Origin: Oceanospirillaceae bacterium
GTDB lineage: Bacteria > Pseudomonadota > Gammaproteobacteria > Pseudomonadales > Balneatricaceae
Assembly: GCA_023954795.1 (NCBI GenBank)
Contig: JAGSHA010000001.1
Coordinates: forward strand, 1 to 59,412
DNA: 59,412 bases
Direction: 5' to 3'
The first letter of the stretch is position 1; each line of letters begins with the position of its first letter. Shown here one piece after another: positions 1-8,507 of the stretch. The translations under genes were made by a program, and so were the position numbers. Under the pieces are notes generated by a model. That model was not told where the DNA came from, ran no database searches, and worked only from the letters and a program-made list of their open reading frames with translations.

Positions 1-1620
1 AATGATCGCCAATATGTCAGCTGTAACAAAGCATTTGAAGCGTTTACGGATTCCTCTGAAGTTGAGCTGCGGGACAAAAATGATCTGCAGTTATTTGCAC
101 CACACGTCGCTGAATTGGTGCGGGAGAAGGATCTGGAAATTATGTCTACCGGTGAAGCCCAATCCTACGAATGCACATCCTATTACCCGGATGGTCGTGA
201 GGTGGTACTGGATGTGTATAAGGCGCCTTTCTATGGCCTTGACGGTACGTTGTATGGGGTGATGGGAATCAGCCGTGACATCACGGACAAACGCGCAGCG
301 GATGAGTTGATATGGAAGCAGGCCAATTTTGATGCGCTGACGGGGTTGCCCAACCGCAATATGATGCGTGATCGTATGTCTCAGGAGATGAAAAAGGTCG
401 CGCGTGCCAGTCAACGTATGGCTTTGATGTTTCTTGATCTGGATCGTTTTAAAGAGGTGAACGATACCCTGGGTCATGATATGGGTGATATTCTGCTGGT
501 CGAGGCTGCGAAACGTATTCAGGATGCCGTTCGCAGTTCCGATACAGTAGCGCGTCAGGGCGGTGATGAATTTACGGTGGTATTGGGGGAGCTGGAGGAG
601 ATCGATTGTGTTGAGCGGGTGGCGTTAAATATTATCTCTGCATTGGCCGAGCCTTTTGACTTGGCAGGTGACACCGCTTACATCACAGCCAGTATTGGCG
701 TGACATTCTTCCCGGATGACTCCACCAGTATCGATCAACTTCTGAAAAACGCCGATCAAGCGATGTATGCGGCAAAGAATAGTGGGCGTAACCGATACTC
801 CTATTTCACGCCATCGATGCATCAGGCCGCGTTGAATCGCGTACAGTTGGGGAAAGACCTCCGGATAGCATTGCAGGAAGAGCAATTTAGTGTCAGTTAT
901 CAGCCGATAGTGGAGTTGGCGACAGGCGTTATTAATAAAGCTGAAGCGTTAATTCGTTGGCAGCATCCTCAAAGAGGGTTTGTTTCACCGGTTGAATTTA
1001 TCTCCGTTGCGGAAGAAACCGGGCGCATTATTGAGATTGGAGATTGGGTGTTCCGTCAGGCTGCTCGTCAGGTTAATCAATGGCGAGAGACGCTGGATAA
1101 AGACTTTCAAGTGTCAGTGAATACCTCGCCTGTGCAGTTTCTTGAAGAGACGTGTCAACCGGAAATATGGGTGGATGCGCTGAAGCGTCTGGGGTTGCCG
1201 GGGTCAGCGCTGACAGTCGAGATAACGGAAGGACTGTTGATGGATACAGGGCCGGAAGTAAGCCGAAAATTGCTGATGTTCAGAGATGCCGATGTTCAGG
1301 TTGCGCTGGATGACTTTGGAACGGGTTACTCATCATTGGCGTATTTGCGTCGCTTTGATATTGATTATCTCAAGATCGATAAGGCCTTTGTCAGCAACCT
1401 GACCGCAGAATCGGACGATATGGCTCTCTGCGAAGCGATCATAGTGATGGCCCATAAACTGGGTATCAAAGTGATTGCAGAGGGCATTGAAACCGAAGAG
1501 CAGCGAGCTCTACTGACCAGTGTCGGATGTGACTATGGTCAGGGATACCTATTTGCGCGTCCTATGACTGCAGAACTGTTTACCGATTTTTATCAGCAGC
1601 GGACTTTTCAGAACATGTAG
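1..1620 (+). CDS. PAS-GGDEF-EAL cyclic-di-GMP enzyme, 5' end missing
   Basis: The frame is open from base 1, so the N-terminus lies outside the window; 539 residues are visible. The order is the end of a PAS sensor domain (about residues 1-95, ending in the usual GxxRDIT-type linker), a GGDEF diguanylate cyclase domain with intact GGDEF at about residue 187, and an EAL phosphodiesterase domain with the EALIRW motif at about 315 and the DDFGTGYSS loop further on. Both catalytic motifs look intact, so the protein could make or break c-di-GMP; which activity dominates cannot be read from sequence. It converges on the MATE gene with only 4 bases between the stop codons, leaving no room for a separate terminator. 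Confidence 0.93.
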   Translation, partial: NDRQYVSCNKAFEAFTDSSEVELRDKNDLQLFAPHVAELVREKDLEIMSTGEAQSYECTSYYPDGREVVLDVYKAPFYGLDGTLYGVMGISRDITDKRAADELIWKQANFDALTGLPNRNMMRDRMSQEMKKVARASQRMALMFLDLDRFKEVNDTLGHDMGDILLVEAAKRIQDAVRSSDTVARQGGDEFTVVLGELEEIDCVERVALNIISALAEPFDLAGDTAYITASIGVTFFPDDSTSIDQLLKNADQAMYAAKNSGRNRYSYFTPSMHQAALNRVQLGKDLRIALQEEQFSVSYQPIVELATGVINKAEALIRWQHPQRGFVSPVEFISVAEETGRIIEIGDWVFRQAARQVNQWRETLDKDFQVSVNTSPVQFLEETCQPEIWVDALKRLGLPGSALTVEITEGLLMDTGPEVSRKLLMFRDADVQVALDDFGTGYSSLAYLRRFDIDYLKIDKAFVSNLTAESDDMALCEAIIVMAHKLGIKVIAEGIETEEQRALLTSVGCDYGQGYLFARPMTAELFTDFYQQRTFQNM

Positions 1621-1624
1621 TGGT

Positions 1625-2983
1625 TCAGTTGGCGGCGCCGATTCTGCTGCGCCAGATAAGTCTGCGAGCCAGCATGGCAGCGGCAATCGTTAATGCGATA
1701 ACCAGTGCAATCCAAAAGCCTTCGGCCCCCATGGCAGGGACGAGTAGGTCTGTTCTTGCCAACATAAATCCAAGTGGTAGGCCGATGACCCAATACGCGA
1801 TAAAGACAATCAGTAATGGGATGTTGGTATCTTTGTAACCCCGCAACGCGCCGGCGCAGGAGACTTGAATAGCATCGGAGAATTGAAATACGGCTGCTAT
1901 TCCGATCAGTCTGACGGCGATCTCAATAATTTCCTCGCTGTCGGTATAGAGTGAAACAATCTGTGGTGCGAACAGGACCATAGTTGTTGCGCTTACAACG
2001 GCGAAGCCGATAGTTATCATCACGCCCGTCGCAGCGCTGACACGTGCACCCTCCTGTTTGTTGGCTCCTAGGCGGTGTCCCACGCGGATGGTCAGGGCCA
2101 TGGAAATGCTGAGGGGGATCATAAAAATCATCCCAGTGAAGCTCAATGTAACCTGATGAGCGCCCACAATGACTTCGCCTAAATCGGCGAGTAGTAAGGC
2201 GATAATCGCAAACATACTGACCTCAATGAGCAGTGCCATACCGATAGGCAATCCTAGGCGCAGAAAGTGCCCCAGCGTTTGAATAGGCGGTAACAAGGAG
2301 CTTTGAAACAGGCGGCATTCAATAAATGTCGTACTGCGCCGCAGATACAATATGCCCGCACCTAAGGTGAGCCACATCACAATGGCCGTTGCCCAGCCGC
2401 AGCCTACGCCTCCCAGCTCGGGTAATCCGAGCTTGCCGTAGATCAGTACATAGTTCAGTGGAATATTGGCCAACAAACCCAGAATCGCAATTTTCATGAT
2501 AGGCCGTGTTTTACCAAAGCCCTCTGAAAAACTACGTATGACCTGATACATGAGGATTGCCGGAAATCCCCAGGATATCGCTTTCAAATAACTATCTGTT
2601 TTAACCGCCAACTCTGGATCGACGGCCATCCACTGTAGAAGTGGGAGTGTATTGTGCAGAATTAACACCGAAAGCACACCGAGGACCAGTGCAATGAGTC
2701 CGCCTTGGCCGAGCACCTCGCGGGTACGGGTTAACTGATTGCCACCGACAAGGTGAGCAACTAGAGGGGTGGTGGCCATGAGTACGCCGGAGGAAGCCAG
2801 GAATATAGGCAGCCAAATACTCGAACCAATCGCTATGGCTGCAAGGTCCTGTGGGCCATAACGCCCGGACATCAGAGTGTCTACGAACCCCATGCCAGTT
2901 TGGGATACCTGAGCGACAATAATCGGCCAGCCAATCACAAGTAACTGGCGGACCTCAGTCCACCGATTGCAGTACTGTTTCAT
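1625..2983 (-). CDS. MATE family multidrug/Na+ exporter (NorM-like)
   Basis: A 452-residue polytopic inner-membrane protein with about twelve hydrophobic segments in two similar halves, the usual size for MATE exporters. The N-terminal part (WPIIVAQVSQTGMGFVDTLM) and the matching second-half start (GLPIGMALLIEVSMFAII) are typical of the NorM branch, which exports cationic drugs in exchange for Na+ or H+. The substrate cannot be inferred. The ATG has no good ribosome binding site of its own and lies one base after the stop of a 71-codon ORF, which suggests translational coupling. Confidence 0.9.
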   Translation of the reverse strand: MKQYCNRWTEVRQLLVIGWPIIVAQVSQTGMGFVDTLMSGRYGPQDLAAIAIGSSIWLPIFLASSGVLMATTPLVAHLVGGNQLTRTREVLGQGGLIALVLGVLSVLILHNTLPLLQWMAVDPELAVKTDSYLKAISWGFPAILMYQVIRSFSEGFGKTRPIMKIAILGLLANIPLNYVLIYGKLGLPELGGVGCGWATAIVMWLTLGAGILYLRRSTTFIECRLFQSSLLPPIQTLGHFLRLGLPIGMALLIEVSMFAIIALLLADLGEVIVGAHQVTLSFTGMIFMIPLSISMALTIRVGHRLGANKQEGARVSAATGVMITIGFAVVSATTMVLFAPQIVSLYTDSEEIIEIAVRLIGIAAVFQFSDAIQVSCAGALRGYKDTNIPLLIVFIAYWVIGLPLGFMLARTDLLVPAMGAEGFWIALVIALTIAAAMLARRLIWRSRIGAAN

Positions 2984-2984
2984 A

Positions 2985-3200
2985 TCAGACGAAATCGTTG
3001 AAAAGGTGTTTGGCTTGAGGTCGAGCGGGAACGCCGTGTATCTGTAAGCAGCGCATTGCTGTACTAGAACGGATCAGGCTATGGATGCAGTAACCGATAA
3101 CATTTTGATGTTCTGTCAGCGTTGCAGAGCAATAAACCGTGGGTAAGCGTTCAACGCGGACGGTCGCCCGGCTCGCCTCCCATAATCGGATAGGTTGCAT
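2985..3200 (-). CDS. Small 71-residue ORF directly upstream of the MATE gene
   Basis: I do not recognise this protein. It is basic, has no clear membrane segment or signal peptide, and contains three Cys. Support for it being real: a good ribosome binding site (AAGGAA) about 6 bases before its ATG, a stop codon one base from the MATE start, and no other source of ribosomes for the MATE gene, whose own upstream sequence is poor. It may be a small regulatory or structural protein, or merely a leader ORF that delivers ribosomes to the exporter gene. Upstream, 3201-3342 holds no clear gene. Confidence 0.5.
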   Translation of the reverse strand: MQPIRLWEASRATVRVERLPTVYCSATLTEHQNVIGYCIHSLIRSSTAMRCLQIHGVPARPQAKHLFNDFV

Positions 3201-3342
3201 AAATTCCTTATTTGCACGCCTGACAGCAGTCTGCGTTTAAATCTAATAGTCGATGGCGATCATGAGGCATGTTCTCATGTCATTTGCCCCGAAGCATAGA
3301 GCCAGTTGTATTCGAGTGCAATGCCTCTATATCCCCCGTGGC

Positions 3343-4074
3343 TTATTGCGCAGAAGTTGCATGAGATAGTTGGCTGGGATCGACCTCAGATTGGGGGAGT
3401 AACTTGATTAAATTACGTGCAGAGGCTTCAACCACGGTCGTGAAGTTGATGACTTTTTCACTGCTGGTTTCTTCGGCAACGATAAGTTCTTCAACGCCTT
3501 CCCAGGCTATGGATCCGGTCGATGTATCCCAGATCTGAATGAACATGCGAATATCCGCATGCTTAGTCTGGAATAGACGATAACCGAGCAGACTGAAACG
3601 ACCTCTGCTGCCTTGATTGAAGCTCGCAAGGTTCAGCTGAATCACATAACGGGCGTTTACCGCATCACCAATCTCTCCGAGTATTTGTTGACTAAAAATC
3701 CCCGTACTTTGGTAATCCTCAAACATTTGTTTGTAATCACGGGCAAGACCTGCGTTGTTGATGGCGCCTAATGCATGAGGCAGTGACACCTGACGGATAT
3801 CAGGACGTTCCTGCTGCAATACGCGGCCAACGATAAAAGCCAGCGCCTGCTTATCTTCTTCTCGCCCTGATACGGTGGAAGGGCTCATAAAAGCCAATCC
3901 GTTTTGTTTCAGGTCTTTGGGGGAAAGGTTGATTGCAAGATGTTGTGCAGTCGAATGATTTTGATGAACTGAACAAGCGGAAATGAACCCGAACATCAGC
4001 GAAACGGCTATAACTCGTAGGATCCGGCAGTCCGGTCTTAGGAGCGGGGGCGTTCTTCTACTTCGTATGTCCAT
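3343..4074 (-). CDS. Putative lipoprotein of unknown function
   Basis: A 243-residue protein with a basic N-terminus, a hydrophobic stretch at about residues 19-33 and a lipobox-like ISAC, so Cys34 is the likely lipidated residue. The start has a GGGAG ribosome binding site about 8 bases upstream. The mature part is an alpha/beta-looking sequence with a YVIQLNL strand and an IQIWDTSTGSIAWEG segment, resembling the conserved hypothetical lipoproteins in which the second half builds a statement-like beta strand followed by a Trp-Glu pair. No catalytic motif was seen. It diverges from the DUF6351-like gene. Function unknown. Confidence 0.75.
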   Translation of the reverse strand: MDIRSRRTPPLLRPDCRILRVIAVSLMFGFISACSVHQNHSTAQHLAINLSPKDLKQNGLAFMSPSTVSGREEDKQALAFIVGRVLQQERPDIRQVSLPHALGAINNAGLARDYKQMFEDYQSTGIFSQQILGEIGDAVNARYVIQLNLASFNQGSRGRFSLLGYRLFQTKHADIRMFIQIWDTSTGSIAWEGVEELIVAEETSSEKVINFTTVVEASARNLIKLLPQSEVDPSQLSHATSAQ

Positions 4075-4214
4075 CGATTTGCTCCCATCGAATAGAGAAG
4101 CCTGTCTGCAGTTATTCAGAAGCAGGGCATATTAAAAAGTGTAGATCGTTTCTGAGAATTTGATCAATTTGCGATCAAAGTTGTGCCTATGGGCACTATA
4201 TTGAAGGTACTAAA

Positions 4215-6533
4215 GTGATTCAGGATGCTTCGTGTATGCAGCGACGAACGAGTGTCTGGCGGTTTGTAGGAAGAGCGACGGCACTGCTGTTGTGTCTATT
4301 AGCCGTGACAATACTGCTGGGTTATAGCGCATTAAGTATGCTCATCGACCGTCCCGCAGTGAATAATCCAGTGGTGGGTGTACCGCCGGGTATGGATACA
4401 GCAATTAGTATTCCTCCCTATCGTGGGCCGCACCCACGTATCGCATCGCGCCCGCTTGATACCTACTCATATCCTATTCCGGTGGGCGACGTTGGCCCGC
4501 ATGAAATGCTATATGCCGGGCCCGCCCAGTACCCTTTCTATTGCCGAACAGAAGACTCAGAACTCGGGCAGCCTCTGGTCGATAATCAACACCACATAGG
4601 GATTCCGGTCTTCAAAGAGGTAAATGGGAAAAAAACTGCTCAAATTATTGGCTATAGCAAAGACTGTTTGCTTCCCACACGTGTCGGTTATTTTTACAAC
4701 AAACGAGGCACCGATCAGTTCTTTCCGCTTGAAGATGCCGGTGAGGATATCGCTGAGATTGTTGTGAATGGCGTATCCACCGAATTCATTGTGCGTGTGG
4801 AGACAGGCACGATTAACCGATTTATCTACATGCTGGCGGCGATAGGCAGCCGTGAACGTGCCGAATCTAGTATGCCCGGGCAGGTGGACACGGATCTGTG
4901 GAATCAGCGGCTGGTCTATCAGTTCCGTGGTGGCGTCGGCATTGGCAAAGTTCAGGGGCGTCTTTCTCAGAGAGGGTTGCTTAAGCGGAGGATAGAGCAG
5001 TTACGTTTAGGCTATGCGATAGCATACTCAACGGCCAATCAAACAACCAATCACTACAATATTTGGCTGGCGGAAGAAACGGCTATGCGGGTCAAACAGC
5101 AGTTCATAGCACGTTATGGGGAGCCAAAATATACCGTTGGCATAGGCGGTTCAGGTGGTGCTATCCAGCAATATCTGTTGGCGCAAAATTTGCCGGGCTT
5201 GCTTGATGCAGCCATTCCACTTTATGCCTATCCAGATATGATCACACAAACGCACTATGTGTTTGATTGCGAGTTGCTGGAATACTACTTTGATGTGCTG
5301 GCCAGTCATAACCCGCGCTGGCGAGATTGGTCTCAACGCAGCCTCATTGAAGGTCTGAATGCCAGTGATACTACATTCAGTATGCGATCGCTGCTATATG
5401 ACATAGCGCTGCTGGTACGCCAGAGGTCTCCACATCTTAATTCTGGCAGCAATGAGTGTGTAAGAGCTTGGCGAGGCTTAACACCGCTGGTGAACAATCC
5501 AAAATACCTGTTTCATACCGGCCGATACAGTCGGAGTGTTCTTGAGCAGGGGCATTGGAGTTATTGGGATGATATGAAGCATATGTTGGGGACGGATGCC
5601 CAGGGATACGCACGTCAGACGTGGGATAACGTTGGCGTTCAGTATGGACTGAGTGCGCTACGGGATGAGCGTCTGACGCCTGAAGAATTTCTACATCTCA
5701 ATGCTAATATCGGGAGTTGGAAGCCCGCTGGCAAGATGGCACCGGAGCGGTACTGGAAATTAGGCGGCATCGGTGGAATGGCTGGACTACTGAATTTCTC
5801 CCCGTGGGGGCAGCACAATATGTATCTGAGCCCCGATAAGGGTAATACGCCGGCTAAGCGGGGGGAGGGGGATCTGCAAGCGATTGAAGCAGCATACAGG
5901 TCGGGCCAGGTTTTCCTTGGGCACGCAAATATTCCCATTATCGACCTGCGTCATTATTTGGATGATGCATTGGATATGCATCACAGCTTTGCCTCGTTTT
6001 CTGCGCGACAGAGGCTCATTGACGGGCAGGGGAGTGCTGATAATCAACTGATCTGGATGACGCGTCGTCCTCACGACCCGGTGCCGGATGCATTTTTATT
6101 GATCGATCGTTGGATGGACAATATTGCGCGATCCCCTTCGTTGGGGATTGCAGAAAGCCAGCCGGATGGGGCTGAGGATCGCTGTTATGATGCGGAAGGC
6201 AAGGTACTGGCATCCGGTTCTTCGGTATGGGATGGCAATTGGAACCAACGTCCTCAGGGGGCTTGTTATCGCTATTATCCGCCCTTTAGGGATTCGCGGA
6301 TGGTCGCGGGTGCGCCGATTAGCGGTGAATTGTTTAAATGCCAGCGGCAAACGATAAGTCAGGCAATTGATGCAGGCGTGTATGGTGAAATTGAGATGAG
6401 GCCTTATCGCTTAGAGTTGCAGCGTGTATTTCCAAATGGCGTGTGTGATTATCGGTTACCGGACCAAGGCAAGCCCGTTAACTTGTTGCAGAGTGATGGC
6501 ACGCTGGCGCCTGAGGTTTTAAGGCTACATTGA
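4215..6533 (+). CDS. DUF6351-like large putative alpha/beta hydrolase, membrane-anchored
   Basis: A 772-residue protein with a single N-terminal membrane segment (about residues 18-45), so most of it should be periplasmic or exported. The GIGGSGGA motif with Ser313 looks like a nucleophile elbow, followed by a typical hydrolase helix. Length, the RPAVNNPVVGVPPG-type opening and the overall pattern recall the DUF6351 family, which is related to tannase-like and polyester-oligomer hydrolases but has no settled function; this assignment is from memory. The GTG start has AAGGT upstream; ATG at 4236 is an alternative. It converges on the class I PHA synthase gene and shares a terminator with it. 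A link to polymer use is a guess. Confidence 0.7.
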   Translation: MIQDASCMQRRTSVWRFVGRATALLLCLLAVTILLGYSALSMLIDRPAVNNPVVGVPPGMDTAISIPPYRGPHPRIASRPLDTYSYPIPVGDVGPHEMLYAGPAQYPFYCRTEDSELGQPLVDNQHHIGIPVFKEVNGKKTAQIIGYSKDCLLPTRVGYFYNKRGTDQFFPLEDAGEDIAEIVVNGVSTEFIVRVETGTINRFIYMLAAIGSRERAESSMPGQVDTDLWNQRLVYQFRGGVGIGKVQGRLSQRGLLKRRIEQLRLGYAIAYSTANQTTNHYNIWLAEETAMRVKQQFIARYGEPKYTVGIGGSGGAIQQYLLAQNLPGLLDAAIPLYAYPDMITQTHYVFDCELLEYYFDVLASHNPRWRDWSQRSLIEGLNASDTTFSMRSLLYDIALLVRQRSPHLNSGSNECVRAWRGLTPLVNNPKYLFHTGRYSRSVLEQGHWSYWDDMKHMLGTDAQGYARQTWDNVGVQYGLSALRDERLTPEEFLHLNANIGSWKPAGKMAPERYWKLGGIGGMAGLLNFSPWGQHNMYLSPDKGNTPAKRGEGDLQAIEAAYRSGQVFLGHANIPIIDLRHYLDDALDMHHSFASFSARQRLIDGQGSADNQLIWMTRRPHDPVPDAFLLIDRWMDNIARSPSLGIAESQPDGAEDRCYDAEGKVLASGSSVWDGNWNQRPQGACYRYYPPFRDSRMVAGAPISGELFKCQRQTISQAIDAGVYGEIEMRPYRLELQRVFPNGVCDYRLPDQGKPVNLLQSDGTLAPEVLRLH

Positions 6534-6570
6534 TACGTAAAATGTAGGTTTTTGCCACTTTTAGGCATAA

Positions 6571-6598
6571 AAAAGCCGGAGCTTCAGCTCCGGCTTTT
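6571..6598. terminator. Bidirectional intrinsic terminator
   Basis: A perfect 12-base inverted repeat with a 4-base loop (TTCA). The arms are GC-rich in the middle and end in AAAA/TTTT, so the structure can stop transcription from both the DUF6351-like gene and the convergent phaC. Confidence 0.9.
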
Positions 6599-6615
6599 AA
6601 TCAGTCTGCGACTAA

Positions 6616-8358
6616 TCAGGCTTCGCGTGCTTTCACGTAACGACCTGGAGCAGGCTCGATCTCGGCGTATTCAGCGCTACCGCAAGTTGCAGGCGCGTCA
6701 ACTTTCTTGCCGCCACGACGCTTAACCCACTCGGACCAGTGAGGCCACCAGGAGCCTTCCTGCTTCTCAGCAGTTTCCAGCCAGTGATCAGCACCCTGAC
6801 CCAGTTCGCCCTTCGTCCAGTAGTTACGACGGTTCTTAGAGGCAGGATTGATGACACCTGCAACGTGACCGCTCGCACCCAGTACGAACTCAATGTTGCC
6901 TTTAAACAGCTCAGTACCCGTAAAGGTACCTTTCCAAGGCGCAATGTGGTCTTCGATTGCGGACAAGAAGTAAACAGGAATTTTTACTTTGCCCAGATCG
7001 ATCTTCTCACCGCAGATGGTCAGACCATCTTTCTCAGCCAGTTTGTTTTCCAGATACATCTTGTTGATGTAGTAGGTGTACATGCTGGCAGGCAAGTTGG
7101 TGGAGTCTCCGTTCCAATACAAAATATCGAATGGAGGTGGCGTCTGGCCTTTCAGGTAGTTATTAACTACATAAGACCAGATCAGGTCGTTGGAGCGCAA
7201 CATGTTGAAAGATGTTGCTAGCTCGCGGCCGTTCAGAATACCGTTGTTATTGACCTTGTTTTCCAGGCGTTTAACTTGCTGTTCGTCGATGAAAACGCAC
7301 AGATCACCTGGATCCTGGAAGTCAGTCAGTGTTGTCAGGAAGGTCGCAGATGCTACTGGGGCCTGTTTGCGTGCTGCCAGCACTGCAAGGGAGCTAGACA
7401 GCAGCGTACCGCCGATACACCATGCAACGGCATTCAGTTTTTCGGTGCCCGCGATGCTGTTAACCACTTCCACGGCTTTCAGTACACCATCACCTACGTA
7501 GTCGTCCCAGCTGATGTGGCTCTGTTCAGCGGTCGGGTTTAACCAAGAAACCAAGAAGGTGTTCTGGCCCTGTTCAACGCAGTACTTAACAAAAGAGTTG
7601 TGCGGCTGCAGATCCAGAATGTAGAACTTGTTAATGCATGGAGGCACGATCAGCGTAGGGCGTTCAGCAATCTGAGCACACGTTGGCTTATAGTGAATCA
7701 GCTGGAACATCTCATTCTCAAATACTACGGAGCCTTCGGTCATCGCCAGGTTTTCACCCAGGTTGAACGCGCTCTCGTCGGTCATTGAGATACGGCCTTT
7801 ATCCAGATCGCCAAGCAGATTCTTCAGGCCGTTGACCAGGCTTTCGCCTTTGGTTTCCATTGCCTGCTGCAAAACTTCCGGGTTGGTCATTGCGAAGTTA
7901 GTTGGAGACATCGCATCGATATACTGCTGCGTATAGAACTCCAGCTGTTTCTGCTGATTGTCAGACAGGTTCGCTTTGGAAGCCATCTCGTTCAGCAGGT
8001 TGGAGGTCAGCAGGTAAGACTGCTTGATGTAGTCGAATACAGGGTTTTGAGACCATTCATCAGCCTGAAAACGGCGATCACCGCGAATAGGCTCAGCGAC
8101 CGGATTTGCTGTGGCGTTACCGGAGAGCAGGTTCTTCCAGAGGTTCATCTGGCTGGTCTGATAATCTGCGATAGCACGAACCCATACAGATGGGTCTTCC
8201 CAAGAGCGGGTTGCCAAATCAGTCCAGGACTGGGTGAAGGAACTGAGAATGTCATCACCACCAGTGGCAGAGAACATCTCCAGAACTTTTTGCGTCTCCT
8301 TGTTTACGTAGTCGATAAACTCTTGCGGGTTGGAGGGCATGCTGCTTTTGTTTTCCAT
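6616..8358 (-). CDS. phaC: Class I poly(3-hydroxyalkanoate) synthase
   Basis: Polymerises (R)-3-hydroxyacyl-CoA into PHA on granule surfaces. The 580-residue length fits class I/II synthases. After an N-terminal PhaC_N domain comes the alpha/beta hydrolase core with catalytic Cys314 (in AWCIGG), Asp470 (in EDHIAPW) and His498 (in SGHVAGV). The frame is open to an upstream ATG at 8406, but ATG at 8358 (MENKSS) has AAAGGCG in front and fits the family. The lipase-like box begins with Ala where the family consensus has Gly (GxCxG). It stands alone, without phaA, phaB or a phasin beside it. A class III synthase lies 29 kb away. Confidence 0.95.
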   Translation of the reverse strand: MENKSSMPSNPQEFIDYVNKETQKVLEMFSATGGDDILSSFTQSWTDLATRSWEDPSVWVRAIADYQTSQMNLWKNLLSGNATANPVAEPIRGDRRFQADEWSQNPVFDYIKQSYLLTSNLLNEMASKANLSDNQQKQLEFYTQQYIDAMSPTNFAMTNPEVLQQAMETKGESLVNGLKNLLGDLDKGRISMTDESAFNLGENLAMTEGSVVFENEMFQLIHYKPTCAQIAERPTLIVPPCINKFYILDLQPHNSFVKYCVEQGQNTFLVSWLNPTAEQSHISWDDYVGDGVLKAVEVVNSIAGTEKLNAVAWCIGGTLLSSSLAVLAARKQAPVASATFLTTLTDFQDPGDLCVFIDEQQVKRLENKVNNNGILNGRELATSFNMLRSNDLIWSYVVNNYLKGQTPPPFDILYWNGDSTNLPASMYTYYINKMYLENKLAEKDGLTICGEKIDLGKVKIPVYFLSAIEDHIAPWKGTFTGTELFKGNIEFVLGASGHVAGVINPASKNRRNYWTKGELGQGADHWLETAEKQEGSWWPHWSEWVKRRGGKKVDAPATCGSAEYAEIEPAPGRYVKAREA

Positions 8359-8507
8359 AAATACGCCTTTTATAGTGCCGATCCGCCTGTCTGAAGCGCG
8401 GTGCACAACAGATAGAACTGACGGACGTTGTCTGCGTCATTCCCGAGACAGAGCTGGAAATATAGATAACCCGTTACTACTTGGGTAGCGCCATTCAGTA
8501 AGCTGAA

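Noticed and set aside
1620..1838. A 72-codon ORF at the end of the GGDEF-EAL gene
   Set aside because: It lies antisense in the MATE gene and has no family match.
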